The position numbers were made by a program, and so were the translations under genes. Shown here one piece after another: positions 30,101 through 41,055 of a DNA stretch of 64,000 nt. The stretch is from Eurosta solidaginis (lineage: Eukaryota > Arthropoda > Insecta > Diptera > Tephritidae). Below the pieces are notes generated by a model. That model had not been told where the DNA came from, ran no database searches, and worked only from the letters and a program-made list of their open reading frames with translations. Position 1 is the first letter of the stretch. Every line of letters begins with the position of its first letter. The DNA is taken from NCBI RefSeq assembly GCF_040869045.1, contig NC_090323.1:155826426-155890425 (forward strand). Direction: 5' to 3'.

Positions 30101-31519
30101 CATAGCCAAGGGTTTTCCTACAAGTACGTTCAGTGTTGATTTATTTGCTGCTTCGACAACCCACCATTGTTTGTCCCACAATCTCCATCAACCTTTGCCC
30201 AGATAACTGCCTCGGATTTTGGTGGAATTTGCTGACTCTCTTCCACCAGCACTCGTTTACTGCTGTAGCCTCTCTCGTAGCCGAAATTAAGTGGCACATC
30301 CATGTTCTTATATCGCATCGTCTTGCTTTGCATATCGATTTTGATGCCTTGGTTGATTAAGAAGTCCACTCCAATTATGAGTTCATCAACAATACCTGCC
30401 ACTATAAAATTGTGTAGTACCGTGACGTTCCCAATTGCTACTTCACATTCTACTTCTCCAATTACCTGGGTGTCCTCTCCAGTGGCTGTACGTAATCTTG
30501 CTCCAATGGTCTTATCTTCTTGTTGGCTAAATCTGATCGAATGATGGAATGGGATGCACCCGTATCTACAGTCAGTAACCGTTCCTTTCCATCCACATGT
30601 CCTCCGACAGTAAGACTGCTTGACCTTCTTCCAATTTGCGAGATAGAGATTATGGGGCATTCAATTGAGGGAGCCAGCTGTCGCCCCTTGCGGCTGACTC
30701 TCTTTAGTTTAACGATTGAGTGGACTTGGAGATTTGCTCGTCTCCTTCAGCTCTGCGTTTACGACCACCCACATTGTTGGAACTGTTAGGGTTGATGTTG
30801 CAATGTCGTGCAATATGACCTGCGTTGCCGCACTTGAAACATTTAATAACTCCGGCATTTTTCTGTTGTGATCCCTTCAGTGCTTCCAAAATTGTGTCTA
30901 CCCAATCTGGTCTTTCCACTTCCACACGATGAGCTTTGTGTGCTGGTTTACTCAATAGTGAGGCAGTTTCCTGAGTCAATGCATGTGATACCGTCTCTGC
31001 AAATGTTGGCTTTGGGTTTGCGTATGTGGCTCGCTTCGTTTCGACGTCCTGTTTTTATAAAGCTCCATTTATAAAGCTCTGAATTTTTACTCTTTCGGTG
31101 TATTCCACGGGTGCGTCGGCATTCGCCAAATGTGCAAGCTTTTCGAAATCTGACTCAAACTCCTGCAAAGTCTCATTAGCTTTTTGGTAGCGATTTTGCA
31201 ACTCTATTTGGTGTATCTGCTTCCTGTGTTCGCTTCCGTATCGCCTCTCTAGAGCGCTCATCAATGTTTCGTAGTTGTTCCGCTCTCCCTCGGGAATAGT
31301 CTGTAGGATTTCAGGAGCAGATCCTTTCAATGCCACGAGTAGTGCAGCAACTTTATCTTCAGCACTCCAGTTGTTCACTGCTGCGGTCTTCTCAAAAATC
31401 TTAAACACCTGGAAAGGAACAGACCCGTCAAAGGATGGTGTTTTTACCTTTGGATTACTCGCTGAAACAGCTGGGCGATTTAGTTGTAACTGCTCCATAC
31501 GACCCTTCAAATCATCGAC
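27120..31519 (-). pseudogene. Gypsy internal region, copy 1 (truncated in gag)
   Basis: Same Gag-PR-RT-RNase H-INT order as 32739-37772 but lacking the SAP segment and coiled coil, cut at 31519. Visible: gag 31519-31055, zinc knuckle FKCGNAGHIARHC (about 30830), protease (frameshifted by a 4-bp deletion near 30507), RT 29675-29193 with YLDDI, RNase H 28987-28427, integrase 28388-27512, C-terminus to 27131. It shares copy 2's frameshifts, so it was copied as DNA from an already dead element. Confidence 0.9.
27135..27155 (-). ncRNA. Perfect 9-bp hairpin beside the polypurine tract
   Basis: GTCTGATCG and CGATCAGAC with a 3-base loop, at the very end of pol, 8-15 bp before the purine-rich tract next to the LTR. 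Repeated at 32754-32774; the third family copy enters the same sequence as the window ends (63991-64000). Function unknown. Confidence 0.5.
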
Positions 31520-32155
31520 CTTTTTCATTTAATTCGTCTAGAATACTTTTAATGCCATAAGTCGAACAAAAATTTACCAATCCTTGTGAAATTGGCAGGG
31601 GCATAGATTCTGTGACGATAACTGTTCTCTGTGAAAATGGGCGAAATCGGTTGAAGCCACGCCCAGTTTTTATACACAGTCGACCGCCTGTCCTTCCGCT
31701 TGGCCGTTAACATGATAACCTGAGCAAAAATCGATATATCTTTACTAAACTTAGTTCACATACTTATCTCAACTCACTTTATTTTGGTATAAAAAATGGC
31801 CAAAATCGGACTATGATCACGCCCACTTTTTCGATATCGAAAATTACGAAAAATTAAAAAAATGCCATAATTCTATACCAAATATGAAAAAATGGATGAA
31901 ACATGGTAATTGGATTGGTTTATTGACGCAAAATATAACTCTAGAAAACAACTTTGTAAAATGGGTGTGACACCTACCATATTAAGTAGAAGAAAATGAA
32001 AAAGTTCTGCAGGGCGAAATAAAAAACCCTTGAAATCTTGGCAGAAATACTGTTCGTGGTATTACATATATAAATAAATTAGCGGTACCCGACAGATGAT
32101 ATTCTGGGCCACCCTGGTCCACATTTTGGTCGATATCTCGAAAACGCCTTCATAT
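31520..32155 (+). mobile_element. E1 middle part, duplicated copy
   Basis: Near-identical to 25901-26536, carried along by the tandem duplication. Confidence 0.9.
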
Positions 32156-32738
32156 TGTAACGAATTTACTTGCAAATGCTCTTATTTGCCCTTCTGCTAA
32201 GTTCGAATCACTAAACTGTTGAATAAATAACTCCAATATTGAGTAATGGAAAATGGCCTTTATTAAAGTACTTCACAATAACACTTATACTTTGCAACTA
32301 GCTGGCTTAATAACCAAACTGACTTTCAAAATAATACTGCTATTGCTCGCTAGATAGCGCCTTAATCGAAACTGCCCATAGCGCCTCTACCGCTGATGCT
32401 TTTATACTCTGTGATTTTCTCGTGGCATCTTCTAGGCGCTTCCAGAATTTTACTTAGTTAGTTATAAATTTCTCAGCTACAACTACAGATGTATAATTTC
32501 TCATTTGAGTAATACTTGCCCAAATTATTGCCCTCCCTTGTGACAACTCAGATAAGATATATGAATGTGTTTGTGCATTGTTTCTCCGCTGCTCGTATAC
32601 GTACATATGTGTAGACGCAATTATTGATTCGTTTATGTAGTAGATACATAATGACTAATCTAAGGATGTGCATGATATCACTGTTTCGCATCGGCTTAGA
32701 GTTGGCAGCACCCCTTAGTTTTGCTAATATTCGTAACA
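32156..32738 (-). repeat. Gypsy LTR 2
   Basis: 583 bp. It is the 3' LTR of the full element, and the template or product of the tandem duplication with LTR 1. Confidence 0.92.
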
Positions 32739-32749
32739 CTGCCCTCCAC

Positions 32750-33448
32750 CTAAGTCTGATCGTCCCGATCAGACAAATCTCCCGATCTAAACGTTGCCAG
32801 CCTTTCCAAATGGACCACTTTCATTTTGGTTCGTGGTTTACCGATGGTTTGTATGCGGTACACTACATCGTTGATCCGTTTTACAACTTTGAATGGCCCT
32901 TCCCAATTACACTGCAATTTCGGGGACAAACCTTTTTTACGTTGATGGTTGTATAACAGCACCAAATCTCCTTCCTGAAAACCTTCCGAATTTATCGTAT
33001 CTGGCTTTCATCTTGTCACTCATAATCTTTGTTCGTTGCCTTATCAAATCATGTATTTCTCTTAGCTCTTCCTCCAAATCACTAGTGGATTTCTTGAAAT
33101 TTCTCTCCGCATTGGCATCTATCCCAAACTTCAAACAGCTGGCAGTCGAAGGTCATTGCCAAAAGTTACTTTTGCAGGGGTTTGGCCCGTTGTCTCATGC
33201 ACTGCTGATCGGTAAGCCATCAAGAATAATGGTATGCGGGTATCCCACTCTTTATGGTACTTGTCTACTACTTTCCTTAAGTGCTCCTCCAATGTTCTAT
33301 TGAATCGTTCTACCATACCATCGGATTGAGGATGCAATGCAGTTGTCCGTGTTTTTCGAATGCCCAATGATTTACACATTTCCTGGAACACAGCTGATTC
33401 GAAATTCCTGCCTTGGTCAGAATGTAACTCCATTGGTACACCTTGCAA
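32750..33448 (-). pseudogene. Gypsy integrase, C-terminal half
   Basis: 33448-33131 reads ELHSDQGRNFESAVF (second catalytic Asp) and HPQSDGMVERFNRTLEEHLR (catalytic Glu), then LMAYRSAVHETTGQTPA. After a frameshift, 33134-32937 and 32965-32750 give the C-terminal DNA-binding region ending HLERLATFRSG. In an active element it would join cDNA ends to host DNA. Confidence 0.87.
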
Positions 33449-34064
33449 CCCAATTGTTTATAAACACTTCTGCTACTGTTTCCGCTTCTTGATTTGGGAT
33501 TAGGTATACCTCTTGCCATTTGCTGAAATAATCCATAACTACCAGTACATATTTGTTTCCGCCGTTGCTAGTAGGAAATGGACCGGCGACATCCATAGCA
33601 ATCCTTTCAAATGGCACACCTGAGTTATATTGCCTCATCTGGCCATGACTTCGGGTTCTGGGCCCTTTCGCTCTGCTGCAAACCTCGCAGTTCGCAATCC
33701 ACTCAGTGACCGACTGACGGCAACCAACCCAATAGAATCTCTGTTTAATCTTCTCGAGCGTCTTCGTGATTCCAAGATGACCTCCGCTTGGACCATTATG
33801 CAGCTCACTGAGCACTTCAGGGATCCTCTTTCTGGGAACAACTATCAGTTTCTTTTTTCTTTGACCATCCTCACTCTCCCATACTCGATGCAAGCAACCG
33901 GATATCAATTCTAAACTGTTCCACTGTGCCCAATATGACTTCGCAATGGGACTCTCTGCTGACATCTCCTCTATGCTTGGTCTTTCGTGTCGTTCAAGCC
34001 CTTGCATAACATGTGACAGATCTGTATCTTCTAGCTGACACTTCCTTAGTTGTTCCTGTCCCAT
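33417..34064 (-). pseudogene. Gypsy integrase, N-terminal half
   Basis: Contains the HHCC zinc-binding module (HNGPSGGHLGI, CEVCSRAKGP) and the first catalytic Asp (AMDVAGPFPTS), then VLVVMDYFSKWQEVY. The frame breaks before the second catalytic Asp. Confidence 0.87.
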
Positions 34065-34806
34065 TCATCCGTACACGTTATAGTCATTAGCCGGACATCT
34101 ATAATGTCTTCTTTAGCCTCGGCCTTTGAACAGTGCTTGCATTCCAAACTACATGGTCTTCGTGACATTGCATCGGCATTTCCATGGGTACTACCTTTTC
34201 GATGCTCAATGGAAAAGTCATAGCTTTGTAGTCGCTCGATCCACCGTGCCAATTGTCCTTCCGGATTACGGCACTGTAGAAGCCATTTTAACGCTGCGTG
34301 ATCTGTTCTGACACGGAATCGCTGGCCGTAGAGGTATTTGTGAAAATGTTTAATGCATTCTACCAATGCCAACAGCTCTCTCCGTGTAACGCAGTAGTTC
34401 CTCTCTGGTTTCCAATCGAACGGCTGTAATATGCAACTACCTTCTCCTGTCCATCGACCAGTTGTGATAAAACGCCTCCTATAGCATATCCACTCGCATC
34501 TGTATCTATAATAAATGTTGCTCCTGGAATCGGATATGCTAACATTGGGGCAGTGCACAAACGCTCCTTCAATGTTTGGAAAGCCACTTCTTGCTCCTTC
34601 TTCCATTCAAAAGCTTTATTTATTCTTGTAAGCTCATGGAGGATATGGGCTACGCTGGAAAAATTTGGTACAAATCGGCGGTAATATGTGCACAGCCCCA
34701 GGAAACTTCTCAATTCATGTAGGTTCTGTGGTCTTGGCCAATCCTTTACAGCCTCTATCTTTTCGTTCGCAGTGCAGATGCGCTTTGTCGTTACCTTGTA
34801 ACCCAA
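34046..34806 (-). pseudogene. Gypsy RT end and RNase H
   Basis: 34806-34360 has LRSFLGLCTYYRRFVPNF and FIIDTDASGYAIGGVLSQ (RNase H first Asp). After a frameshift, 34606-34046 has TRRELLALVECIKHFHKYL, RTDHAALKWLL and the end EHRKGSTHGNADAMSRRP. Confidence 0.87.
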
Positions 34807-34811
34807 ATAGT

Positions 34812-35294
34812 TTATTCCTTTTTAAACAGCGCACACTTTTTGGGACTTAACTTCAGACCAGCGCCAGCTATTCTCTGGAAAACTTCCTCCAAGATTTTAA
34901 GATGTTCATTAAAATTCTTGCCCAATACGATGATGTCGTCCAGGTACACCAAGCATGTTTTCCAATGTAGTCCTTTCAGTACCTGGTCCATGAGTCTCTC
35001 AAAAGTAGCTGGTGCATTACAAAGTCCAAAAGGCATAACTGTAAATTGCGAAAGACCATCACCGACACTGAAGGCTGTTTTCTCTTTATCTTCCTCCTTC
35101 ACCTCAACTTGCCAGTAGCCGCTTTTCAAGTCCAGTGAGGAAAACCATTTCGTACCAGATAGCGAGTCCAGAGTGTCGTCTATTCTTGGCAATGGGTAGC
35201 TATCCTTTTTCGTAACGTCATTCAACTTCCGGTAGTCGACGCAAAACCTCATTTTCCATCTTTCTTCTTTACAAGTACTACCGGTGAGCTCCAT
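34812..35294 (-). pseudogene. Gypsy reverse transcriptase core
   Basis: MRFCVDYRKLNDVTKKDSYP, LDLKSGYWQV (first catalytic Asp), FGLCNAPATFERLMDQVL and LVYLDDIIV (catalytic pair, about 34930). It is separated from the upstream VVLVKKKDGK by a one-base deletion that copies 1 and 2 share, and from the downstream part by a further deletion at LFKKE. The third family copy at 61.5 kb lacks the first lesion. Confidence 0.9.
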
Positions 35295-36231
35295 GGACTA
35301 GCTGATGGTTCGATGACGCCGCTGTCGCTCATTTCTTGTATGATTTGACTCACAACTTCCCGCTTCGCCAGTGGAACACTACGTGGAGCTTGACGGATCG
35401 GCCTCGCATCTCCTGTGTCAATTTGATGTTTCACAACATTAGTGCGGCCTGGTTTGGAACCATCCTGGTCAAATATGTACGCGTACTTTAGGAGCAGTTG
35501 TTTTGCCTTACTCTGATAGGCTTCCTCTAACCCCTGCGTCCATGCCGTTATGTCATTTGAAAGATCAGTATTACTAGATGAAACGTGTTCCTGGAACTGT
35601 TCACAGTTAATAACTACTTCGGCCTCTTGGCATTTTCCCAATATAGCTCCTTTTGTCAGTTTGAGTGGTGACTTGAACTCATTGAGTACTCTTACCGGAA
35701 TACGTCCATCTTGTTTTGCCATAGCCAAGGTTTTTCCTACAAGTACGTTCAGTGTTGATTTATTTGCTGCTTCGACAACCCACCATTGTTTGTCCCACAA
35801 TCTCCATCAACCTTTGCCCAGATAACTGCCTCGGATTTTGGTGGTATTTGCTGACTCTCTTCCACCAGCACTCGTTTACTGCTGTAGCCTCTCTCGTAGC
35901 CGAAATTAAGTGGCACATCCATGTTCTTATATCGCATCGTCTTGCTTTGCATATCGATTTTGATGCCTTGGTTGATTAAGAAGTCCACTCCAATTATGAG
36001 TTCATCAACAATACCTGCCACTATAAAATTGTGTAGTACCGTGACGTTCCCAATTGCTACTTCACATTCTACTTCTCCAATTACCTGGGTGTCCTCTCCA
36101 GTGGCTGTACGTAATCTTGCTCCAAGCAATGGTCTTATCTTCTTGTTGGCTAAATCTGATCGAATGATGGAATGGGATGCACCCGTATCTACAGTCAGTA
36201 ACCGTTCCTTTCCATCCACATGTCCTCCCAC
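35249..36231 (-). pseudogene. Gypsy protease and RT N-terminus
   Basis: 36231-35749 has LLTVDTGASHSIIRSDL (aspartic protease active site), IIGVDFLINQGI and a linker. 35800-35249 continues with PGRTNVVKHQIDTGDARPIR and WSSPVVLVKKKDGK of the RT thumb-proximal start. A frameshift lies between them near 35790. Confidence 0.87.
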
Positions 36232-36326
36232 AGTAAGACTGCTTGACCTTCTTCCAATTTGCGAGATAGAGATTATGGGGCATTCAATTGAGGGAGCCGG
36301 CTGTCGCCCCTTGCGGCTGACTCTCT

Positions 36327-36602
36327 TTAGTTTAACGATTGAGTGGACTTGGAGATTTGCTCGTCTCCTTCAGCTCTGCGTTTACGACCACCCACATTGT
36401 TGGAACTGTTAGGGTTGATGTTGCAATGTCGTGCAATATGACCTGCGTTGCCGCACTTGAAACATTTAATAACTCCGGCATTTTTCTGTTGTGATCCCTT
36501 CAGTGCTTCCAAAATTGTGTCTACCCAATCTGGTCTTTCCACTTCCACACGATGAGCTTTGTATGCTGGTTTACTCAATAGTGAGGCAGTTTCCTGAGTC
36601 AA
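36327..36602 (-). pseudogene. Gypsy Gag nucleocapsid with CCHC knuckle
   Basis: IKCFKCGNAGHIARHC is a canonical CX2CX4HX4C zinc knuckle, followed by a basic tail GGRKRRAEGD. It is out of frame with the capsid because of a small deletion near 36680. Confidence 0.88.
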
Positions 36603-37488
36603 TGCATGTGATACCGTCTCTGCAAATGTTGGCTTTGGGTTTGCGTATGTGGCTCGCTTCGTTTCGACGTCCTGTTTTTATAAAGCTCTGAATTTTTACT
36701 CTTTCGGTGTATTCCACGGGTGCGTTGGCATTCGCCAAATGTGCAAGCTTTTCGAAATCTGACTCAAACTCCTGCAAAGTCTCATTAGCTTTTTGGTAGC
36801 GATTTTGCAACTCTATTTGGTGTATCTGCTTCCTGTGTTCGCTTCCGTATCGCCTCTCTAGAGGGCTCATCAATGTTTCGTAGTTGTTCCGCTCTCCCTC
36901 GGGAATAGTCTGTAGGATTTCAGCAGCAGATCCTTTCAATGCCACGAGTAGTGCAGCAACTTTATCTTCAGCACTCCAGTTGTTCACTGCTGCGGTCTTC
37001 TCAAAAATCTTAAACACCTGGAAAGGAACAGACCCGTCAAAGGATGGTGTTTTTACCTTTGGATTACTCGCTGAAACAGCTGGGCGATTTAGTTGTAACT
37101 GCTCCATACGACCCTTCAAATCATCGACATCTGCCTGAAATTGAGCGATTTTTGCATCCTGCGCTTCCAGCTTTGATGTTACCCTTGCTTCCTGTGCTTC
37201 TAACTGTGAAGACATTTGTGCCACTTGCAATGATAAGCGCTCCTCTTGTTCTTCCATCTTGGATGTTATGCGTGTCTCCTGCGATTCCAGTTGGGATGCC
37301 ATATATATCTTCTGTTCTTCCAGTTGAGTTTCCATCTTGGATGTTATGCGTGTCTCTTGCGATTCTAGTTGGGATGCCATATATGTCTTCTGTTCTTCCA
37401 GTTGAGTTTCCGTCTTGGATGTTATTTCTGACGACATTTCTTTTACTGTCGATGTTTGTGCAGATATTGCAGCCAAAATCATGTTCAA
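36571..37488 (-). pseudogene. Gypsy Gag: coiled coil and capsid
   Basis: Residues 1-120 are Gln/Glu-rich with repeated segments of about 26 residues (QLEEQKTYMASQLESQETRI), predicted coiled coil. From about 125 the capsid region reads TPSFDGSVPFQVFKIFEKTA, WSAEDKVAALLVALKGSA, EILQTIPEGERNNYETLM and ERRYGSEHRKQIHQIELQNR. In the upstream direction the frame continues in register through a TAA at 37530-37528 into the SAP segment. Confidence 0.85.
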
Positions 37489-37527
37489 GTCTGTGCTCGT
37501 AACTGTCTGCGATGTTTCGTTTTTCTC

Positions 37528-37713
37528 TTAAATTTTTGTTGTTGTCTCGTCCCCATCAGGATAAAAGACATACTCATCCACATCAATTCCTTCTGCTTCC
37601 ATTGCCTCTCGTAGCCGTGCCTGAAGTTCGAGTTTAACGCCGCTTGTATTCAATCCACGGCTCTCCAACTCCTTCTTCAGTTGCTGGATCTTCAATTCAC
37701 TGAACTTTGCCAT
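37528..37713 (-). pseudogene. SAP domain at the N-terminus of gypsy Gag
   Basis: Starts MAKFSELKIQQLKKELESRG, then LNTSGVKLELQARLREAM and an acidic DVDEYVF segment. This fits the SAP fold (two helices, LKxELxxRGL...GxKxxLxxRL), a DNA/chromatin-binding motif of SAF-A/B, Acinus and PIAS proteins. It is followed in frame by a TAA at 37530. The related copy at 59318 has a Glu codon there, so in the ancestor the SAP was most likely fused to the rest of Gag. Confidence 0.82.
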
Positions 37714-37754
37714 GTCCAAGTTGTATTCCCAATCTTCGGAATTTCCTCAACAAT

Positions 37755-37772
37755 TCCTCTTCTGACACCAAT
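37755..37772 (-). promoter_or_regulatory. Gypsy primer-binding site candidate
   Basis: On minus, TTGGTGTCAGAAGAGG begins two bases after the 5' LTR. TGG plus a tRNA-complement-like run is expected for minus-strand priming; which tRNA was not determined. Confidence 0.6.
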
Positions 37773-38356
37773 TGTAACGAATTTACTTGCAAATCCTCTT
37801 ATTTGCCCTTCTGCTAAGTTCGAATCACTAAACTGTTGAATAAATAACTCCAATATTGAATAATGGAAAAATGGCCTTTATTAAAGTACTTCACAATAAC
37901 ACTTATACTTTGCAACTAGCTGGCTTAATAACCAAACTGACTTTCAAAATAATACTGCTATTGCTCGCTAGATAGCGTCTTAATCGAAATTGCCCAAAGC
38001 GCCTCTACCGCTGATGGTTTTATACTCTGTGATTTTCTCGTGGCATCTTCTAGGCGCTTCCAGAATTTTACTTAGTTAGTTATAAATTTCTCAGCTACAA
38101 CTACAGATGTATAATTTCTTATTTGAGTAATACTTGCACAAATTATTGCCCTCTCTTGTGACAACTCAGATAAGATATATGCATGTGTTTGTGCATTGTT
38201 TCTCCGCTGCTCGTATACGTACATATGTGTAGACGCAATTATTGATTCGTTTATGTAGTAGATACATAATGATTGATCTATGGATGTGCATGATATCACT
38301 GTTTAGCATCGGCTTAGAGTTGGCAGCACCCCTTAGTTTTGCTAATATTCGTAACA
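37773..38356 (-). repeat. Gypsy LTR 3 (5' LTR of the full element)
   Basis: 584 bp. TATA box TATAAAA on minus at 38024-38018, poly-A signal AATAAAGG near 37877. More diverged from LTRs 1 and 2 than those are from each other. Confidence 0.9.
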
Positions 38357-39581
38357 ATAAATACAACTAAGGGCCACTTCCTTTTAAAACCCTCATTAAT
38401 ACCTTTAATTTGATACACATATCGTACAAACATATTCTAGAGTCACCCCTGGTCCACCTTTATGGCTATATCTCGAAAAGGCGACCACCTGTAGAACTAA
38501 GGCCCACTCCCTTTTAAAAAGACTCACTAACACCTTTCTTTTGATACCGATATCGTACAAACAAAGTCTAGAGTCACCCCTGGTCCACCTTTATAGCGAT
38601 ATCTCGAAAAGGCGTGTACCTATAGAACTAAGGCCCCACTCCCTTGTAAAATACTCATTAACACCTTTCGTTTGATACCCATAGTGTATAAAGGCATTCT
38701 AGAGTCACCCCTGGTCCACGTTTATGGCGATATCTGGAAAAGGCAACCTCCTATATAACTACTACCACTCCCTTTTAGAACCCTCATTAATACCTTTAAT
38801 TTGATACCCATATCGTACAAACACATTCTAGAGTCACCCCTGGTCCACCTTTATGGTGATATTTCAAAAAGGCGTCCACCTATAGAACTAAGGCCCACTC
38901 CCTTTTAAAATACTCATTAACACCTTTCGTTTGATACCCATATTGTACAAACGCATTCTAGAGTCACCACTGGTCCACCTTTATGGAGATATCTCGAAAA
39001 GGCGTCCATCTATAGATCTAAGGCCCACTCCCTTTTCAAATACTCATTAACCCCTTTCGTTGGTACCCTTATTGTACAAACGCATTCTAGAGTCACCCCT
39101 GGTCCACCTTTATGGCGATATCTTGAAAAGGCGTCCACCTATAGAACTAAGGCCCACTCCCTTTTAAAATACTCATTAACCCCTTTCGTTTGATACCCAT
39201 ATTGTACAAACAAATTCTAGGGTCCATCCTTATGGTGATATTTCGAAACGGCGTCCACCTATGGAACTAAGAATCACTCCCTTTTAAAATACTCATTAGC
39301 ACCTTCCTTTTGATACCCATATCGTACAAACAAATTCTAGAGTCAACCCTGATCCACCTTTATATCGATATCCCTAAATAGGGTCCACCTATAGAACTAT
39401 GGCCCACTCCCTCATAAAATACTCTTTAATGCCTTTCATTTGATACACATGTCATACAAACACATTCCAATGTTACCTTCGGTTAATTTTCCTACATGGT
39501 TATTTTCCCTTATGTTTTCACCATAGCTCTCAACTGAGGATGTAATGTTCGGTTACACCCGAACTTAACCTTCCTTACTTG
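38357..39581 (+). mobile_element. E1, right part: 130-bp tandem repeats and 3' end
   Basis: About eight copies of the 130-bp unit (CTAGAGTCACCCCTGGTCCA, GCGATATCTCGAAAAGGCG, AAGGCCCACTCCCTTTTAAA, TTTGATACCCATAT), then the terminal block AGCTCTCAACTGAGGATG, a hairpin GTTCGG/CCGAAC at about 39548-39565, and the end CTTCCTTACTTG at 39581. Confidence 0.85.
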
Positions 39582-39985
39582 TTGTTTTTGTTATTCATCT
39601 TGTTCGTACGACCCCTTGCTAGATGAGGCCAGCTTAGGGTCAGTTTTTTGGAAAGGGGGAAAAGTGTCGTCCGTAGACCATTTCTACTCTCTCAGGCCGC
39701 CCGGTGTCAGAGAGGCTCCCTACAAATACAGCCAGATTAACCTCCCGGCTGCAAACCATCCAATGGGCACGGTGCCGCATAACACCCTGGATTGGGAGGG
39801 GCAGATCTTGGTCATCGCTCACCCTAGGACTAGGCCACCGCAGTCATGGAGATCCATATGAACATGCATCCTACTGGGTGGCATAGTCCCGTGGTCAGCG
39901 ACTAAGCCCTCGCATCGCGTCAAGATGTCTGTCCTTCGCGAGGGTCGTTGACTACAACTATGTGGTGTGTTTGAATAATTTATTC
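39582..39985. other. GC-richer block of unknown origin
   Basis: Contains AGATGAGGCCAGCTTAGGGT and GGATTGGGAGGGGCAGATCT. It probably belongs to the LINE whose RT fragment follows at 39986, but I see no domain. Frames at 39616-39861 and 39704-39886 overlap and are unsupported. Confidence 0.4.
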
Positions 39986-40575
39986 GATTAGAATTTCGTT
40001 TGTCGGACTCGAGGAAATGCGCCGGTTCTTTCTGCAGCCAATTTGCAATGCATATTTCAGTTGACAATGCTAGATATCGTCCAAATCAACGGGCACATAG
40101 ACACAATCATGACGATTCGCACCTCACCGTTACCTCAACAGAGGTTGAAGAAGCCATTGCAAAGGCCAATCCTTCCATATCAAAAGTCCCAGACGGAATA
40201 CCTATGCCGATGCCAAAACACATTGGCCATGAGGGCATCAGCAGCCTAGCACATGTTTTCTATTTGTTGTTAAAAGCTTTTGCCATTCCTGAATAACGGA
40301 AATGATAAATCACTACCAAAGACTTGAAACCTAACCAGTATCTACCGATATTATCCCTTTAGTCAGTAACTAAAACGTTTATAGCCATTATGATTTCCTC
40401 ATTGAAACGAAACTCTTCGGTTATCCAGCCATCAGCATGACTTACGTGAAGTGCAAATCAATACCACCGTTCTGAACTCCGTTAATACTCATCATAGGAC
40501 GGTGCTGGTGCAGCTTGGCCTGTTTTGACACAGTCAACCACGACTGTCTCGTTCACCTCAGTGGGTTAGGGAGTT
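39986..40575 (+). pseudogene. LINE reverse transcriptase fragment
   Basis: Frame at 40000-40296 reads RAHRHNHDDSHLTVTSTEVE, EAIAKANPSISKVPDGIPMP and ISSLAHVFYLLLKAFAIPE, which fits the RT start of a Jockey/CR1-type LINE (consensus PDGI, here VPDGI). Beyond the stop, broken frames continue with LPKT and a VLVQLGL/FDTVNHD-like segment. Then it joins the 3' end block at 40576, skipping most of the RT: an internal deletion. Confidence 0.65.
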
Positions 40576-40952
40576 AGAATATACCCGCAGTAGGTATGCC
40601 TGTCGTAAGAAGCAACTAAAATACCAAATAGATTCAAGGGGTTGTGTAGCGCAACCCTTTCGGGTTGAAAGCGCAATATATAGCTTCTCCAAACCCAATG
40701 TCAACCTCACCTATCCGCGGCGAATACTGTTTCATTAACAGTCGAGGCTCTGGCGACCCCGAACTCCTCATGGATGAAGGGGGTGGGAGGGCGGGATTGC
40801 CTAGAAAGTCGCATGTGGTCATAAAAAATCGTTCCCTAGATGGTCGTGCTTGGTAACGGACCGTACCGGATCTGCATCCGGAAAGGATCATCAACATCTA
40901 TAACACTCCCAAGACTTTCGAGGAGTATCCTTATCGCTACAACAACAACATC
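40576..40952 (+). mobile_element. LINE 3' end with CAA tail
   Basis: GCAGTAGGTATGCCTGTCGT through GGATGAAGGGGGTGGGAGGG to TATCGCTACAACAACAACA. The last about 210 bp match 9592-9818 (minus). CAA-repeat tail. Confidence 0.65.
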
Positions 40953-41055
40953 CACAACTGGATCGTTCCTTCTCCGTTGGTTAGTAGATTGACCGCAAAA
41001 TATTTGAGTGGCCGGCCAAAGTCGTTAAAATTTAGGAACGAAACTTTAACGTTTT

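Larger units (their letters stand above)
25901..31519 (+). repeat. 5.6 kb tandem duplication, copy 1
   Basis: 5619 bp comprising the end of E1 middle, an LTR and most of a gypsy internal region. Copy 2 is 31520-37128. The junction at 31519/31520 joins gag (CATCGAC) directly to E1 DNA (CTTTTTCATTT), with only one or two bases of possible homology. The copies differ by a few dozen substitutions plus a 14-bp and a 4-bp indel, by eye about 0.5%. Confidence 0.9.
31520..37128 (+). repeat. 5.6 kb tandem duplication, copy 2
   Basis: Counterpart of 25901-31519. Beyond 37128 the gypsy element continues into sequence that copy 1 lacks. Confidence 0.9.
32156..38356 (-). mobile_element. Ty3/gypsy retrotransposon with SAP-domain Gag, 6.2 kb
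   Basis: Complete in outline: 3' LTR 32156-32738, internal 32739-37772, 5' LTR 37773-38356, on minus. It is inserted in E1 between CTTCATAT and ATAAATACAAC, where other E copies read CTTCACATATACAAC. A primer site candidate TTGGTGTCAGAAG follows the 5' LTR and a purine tract precedes the 3' LTR. Integrase ends at the LTR, so no env. LTR 2 and LTR 3 differ by roughly 2% by eye. Several frameshifts and stops make it inactive. Confidence 0.92.
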
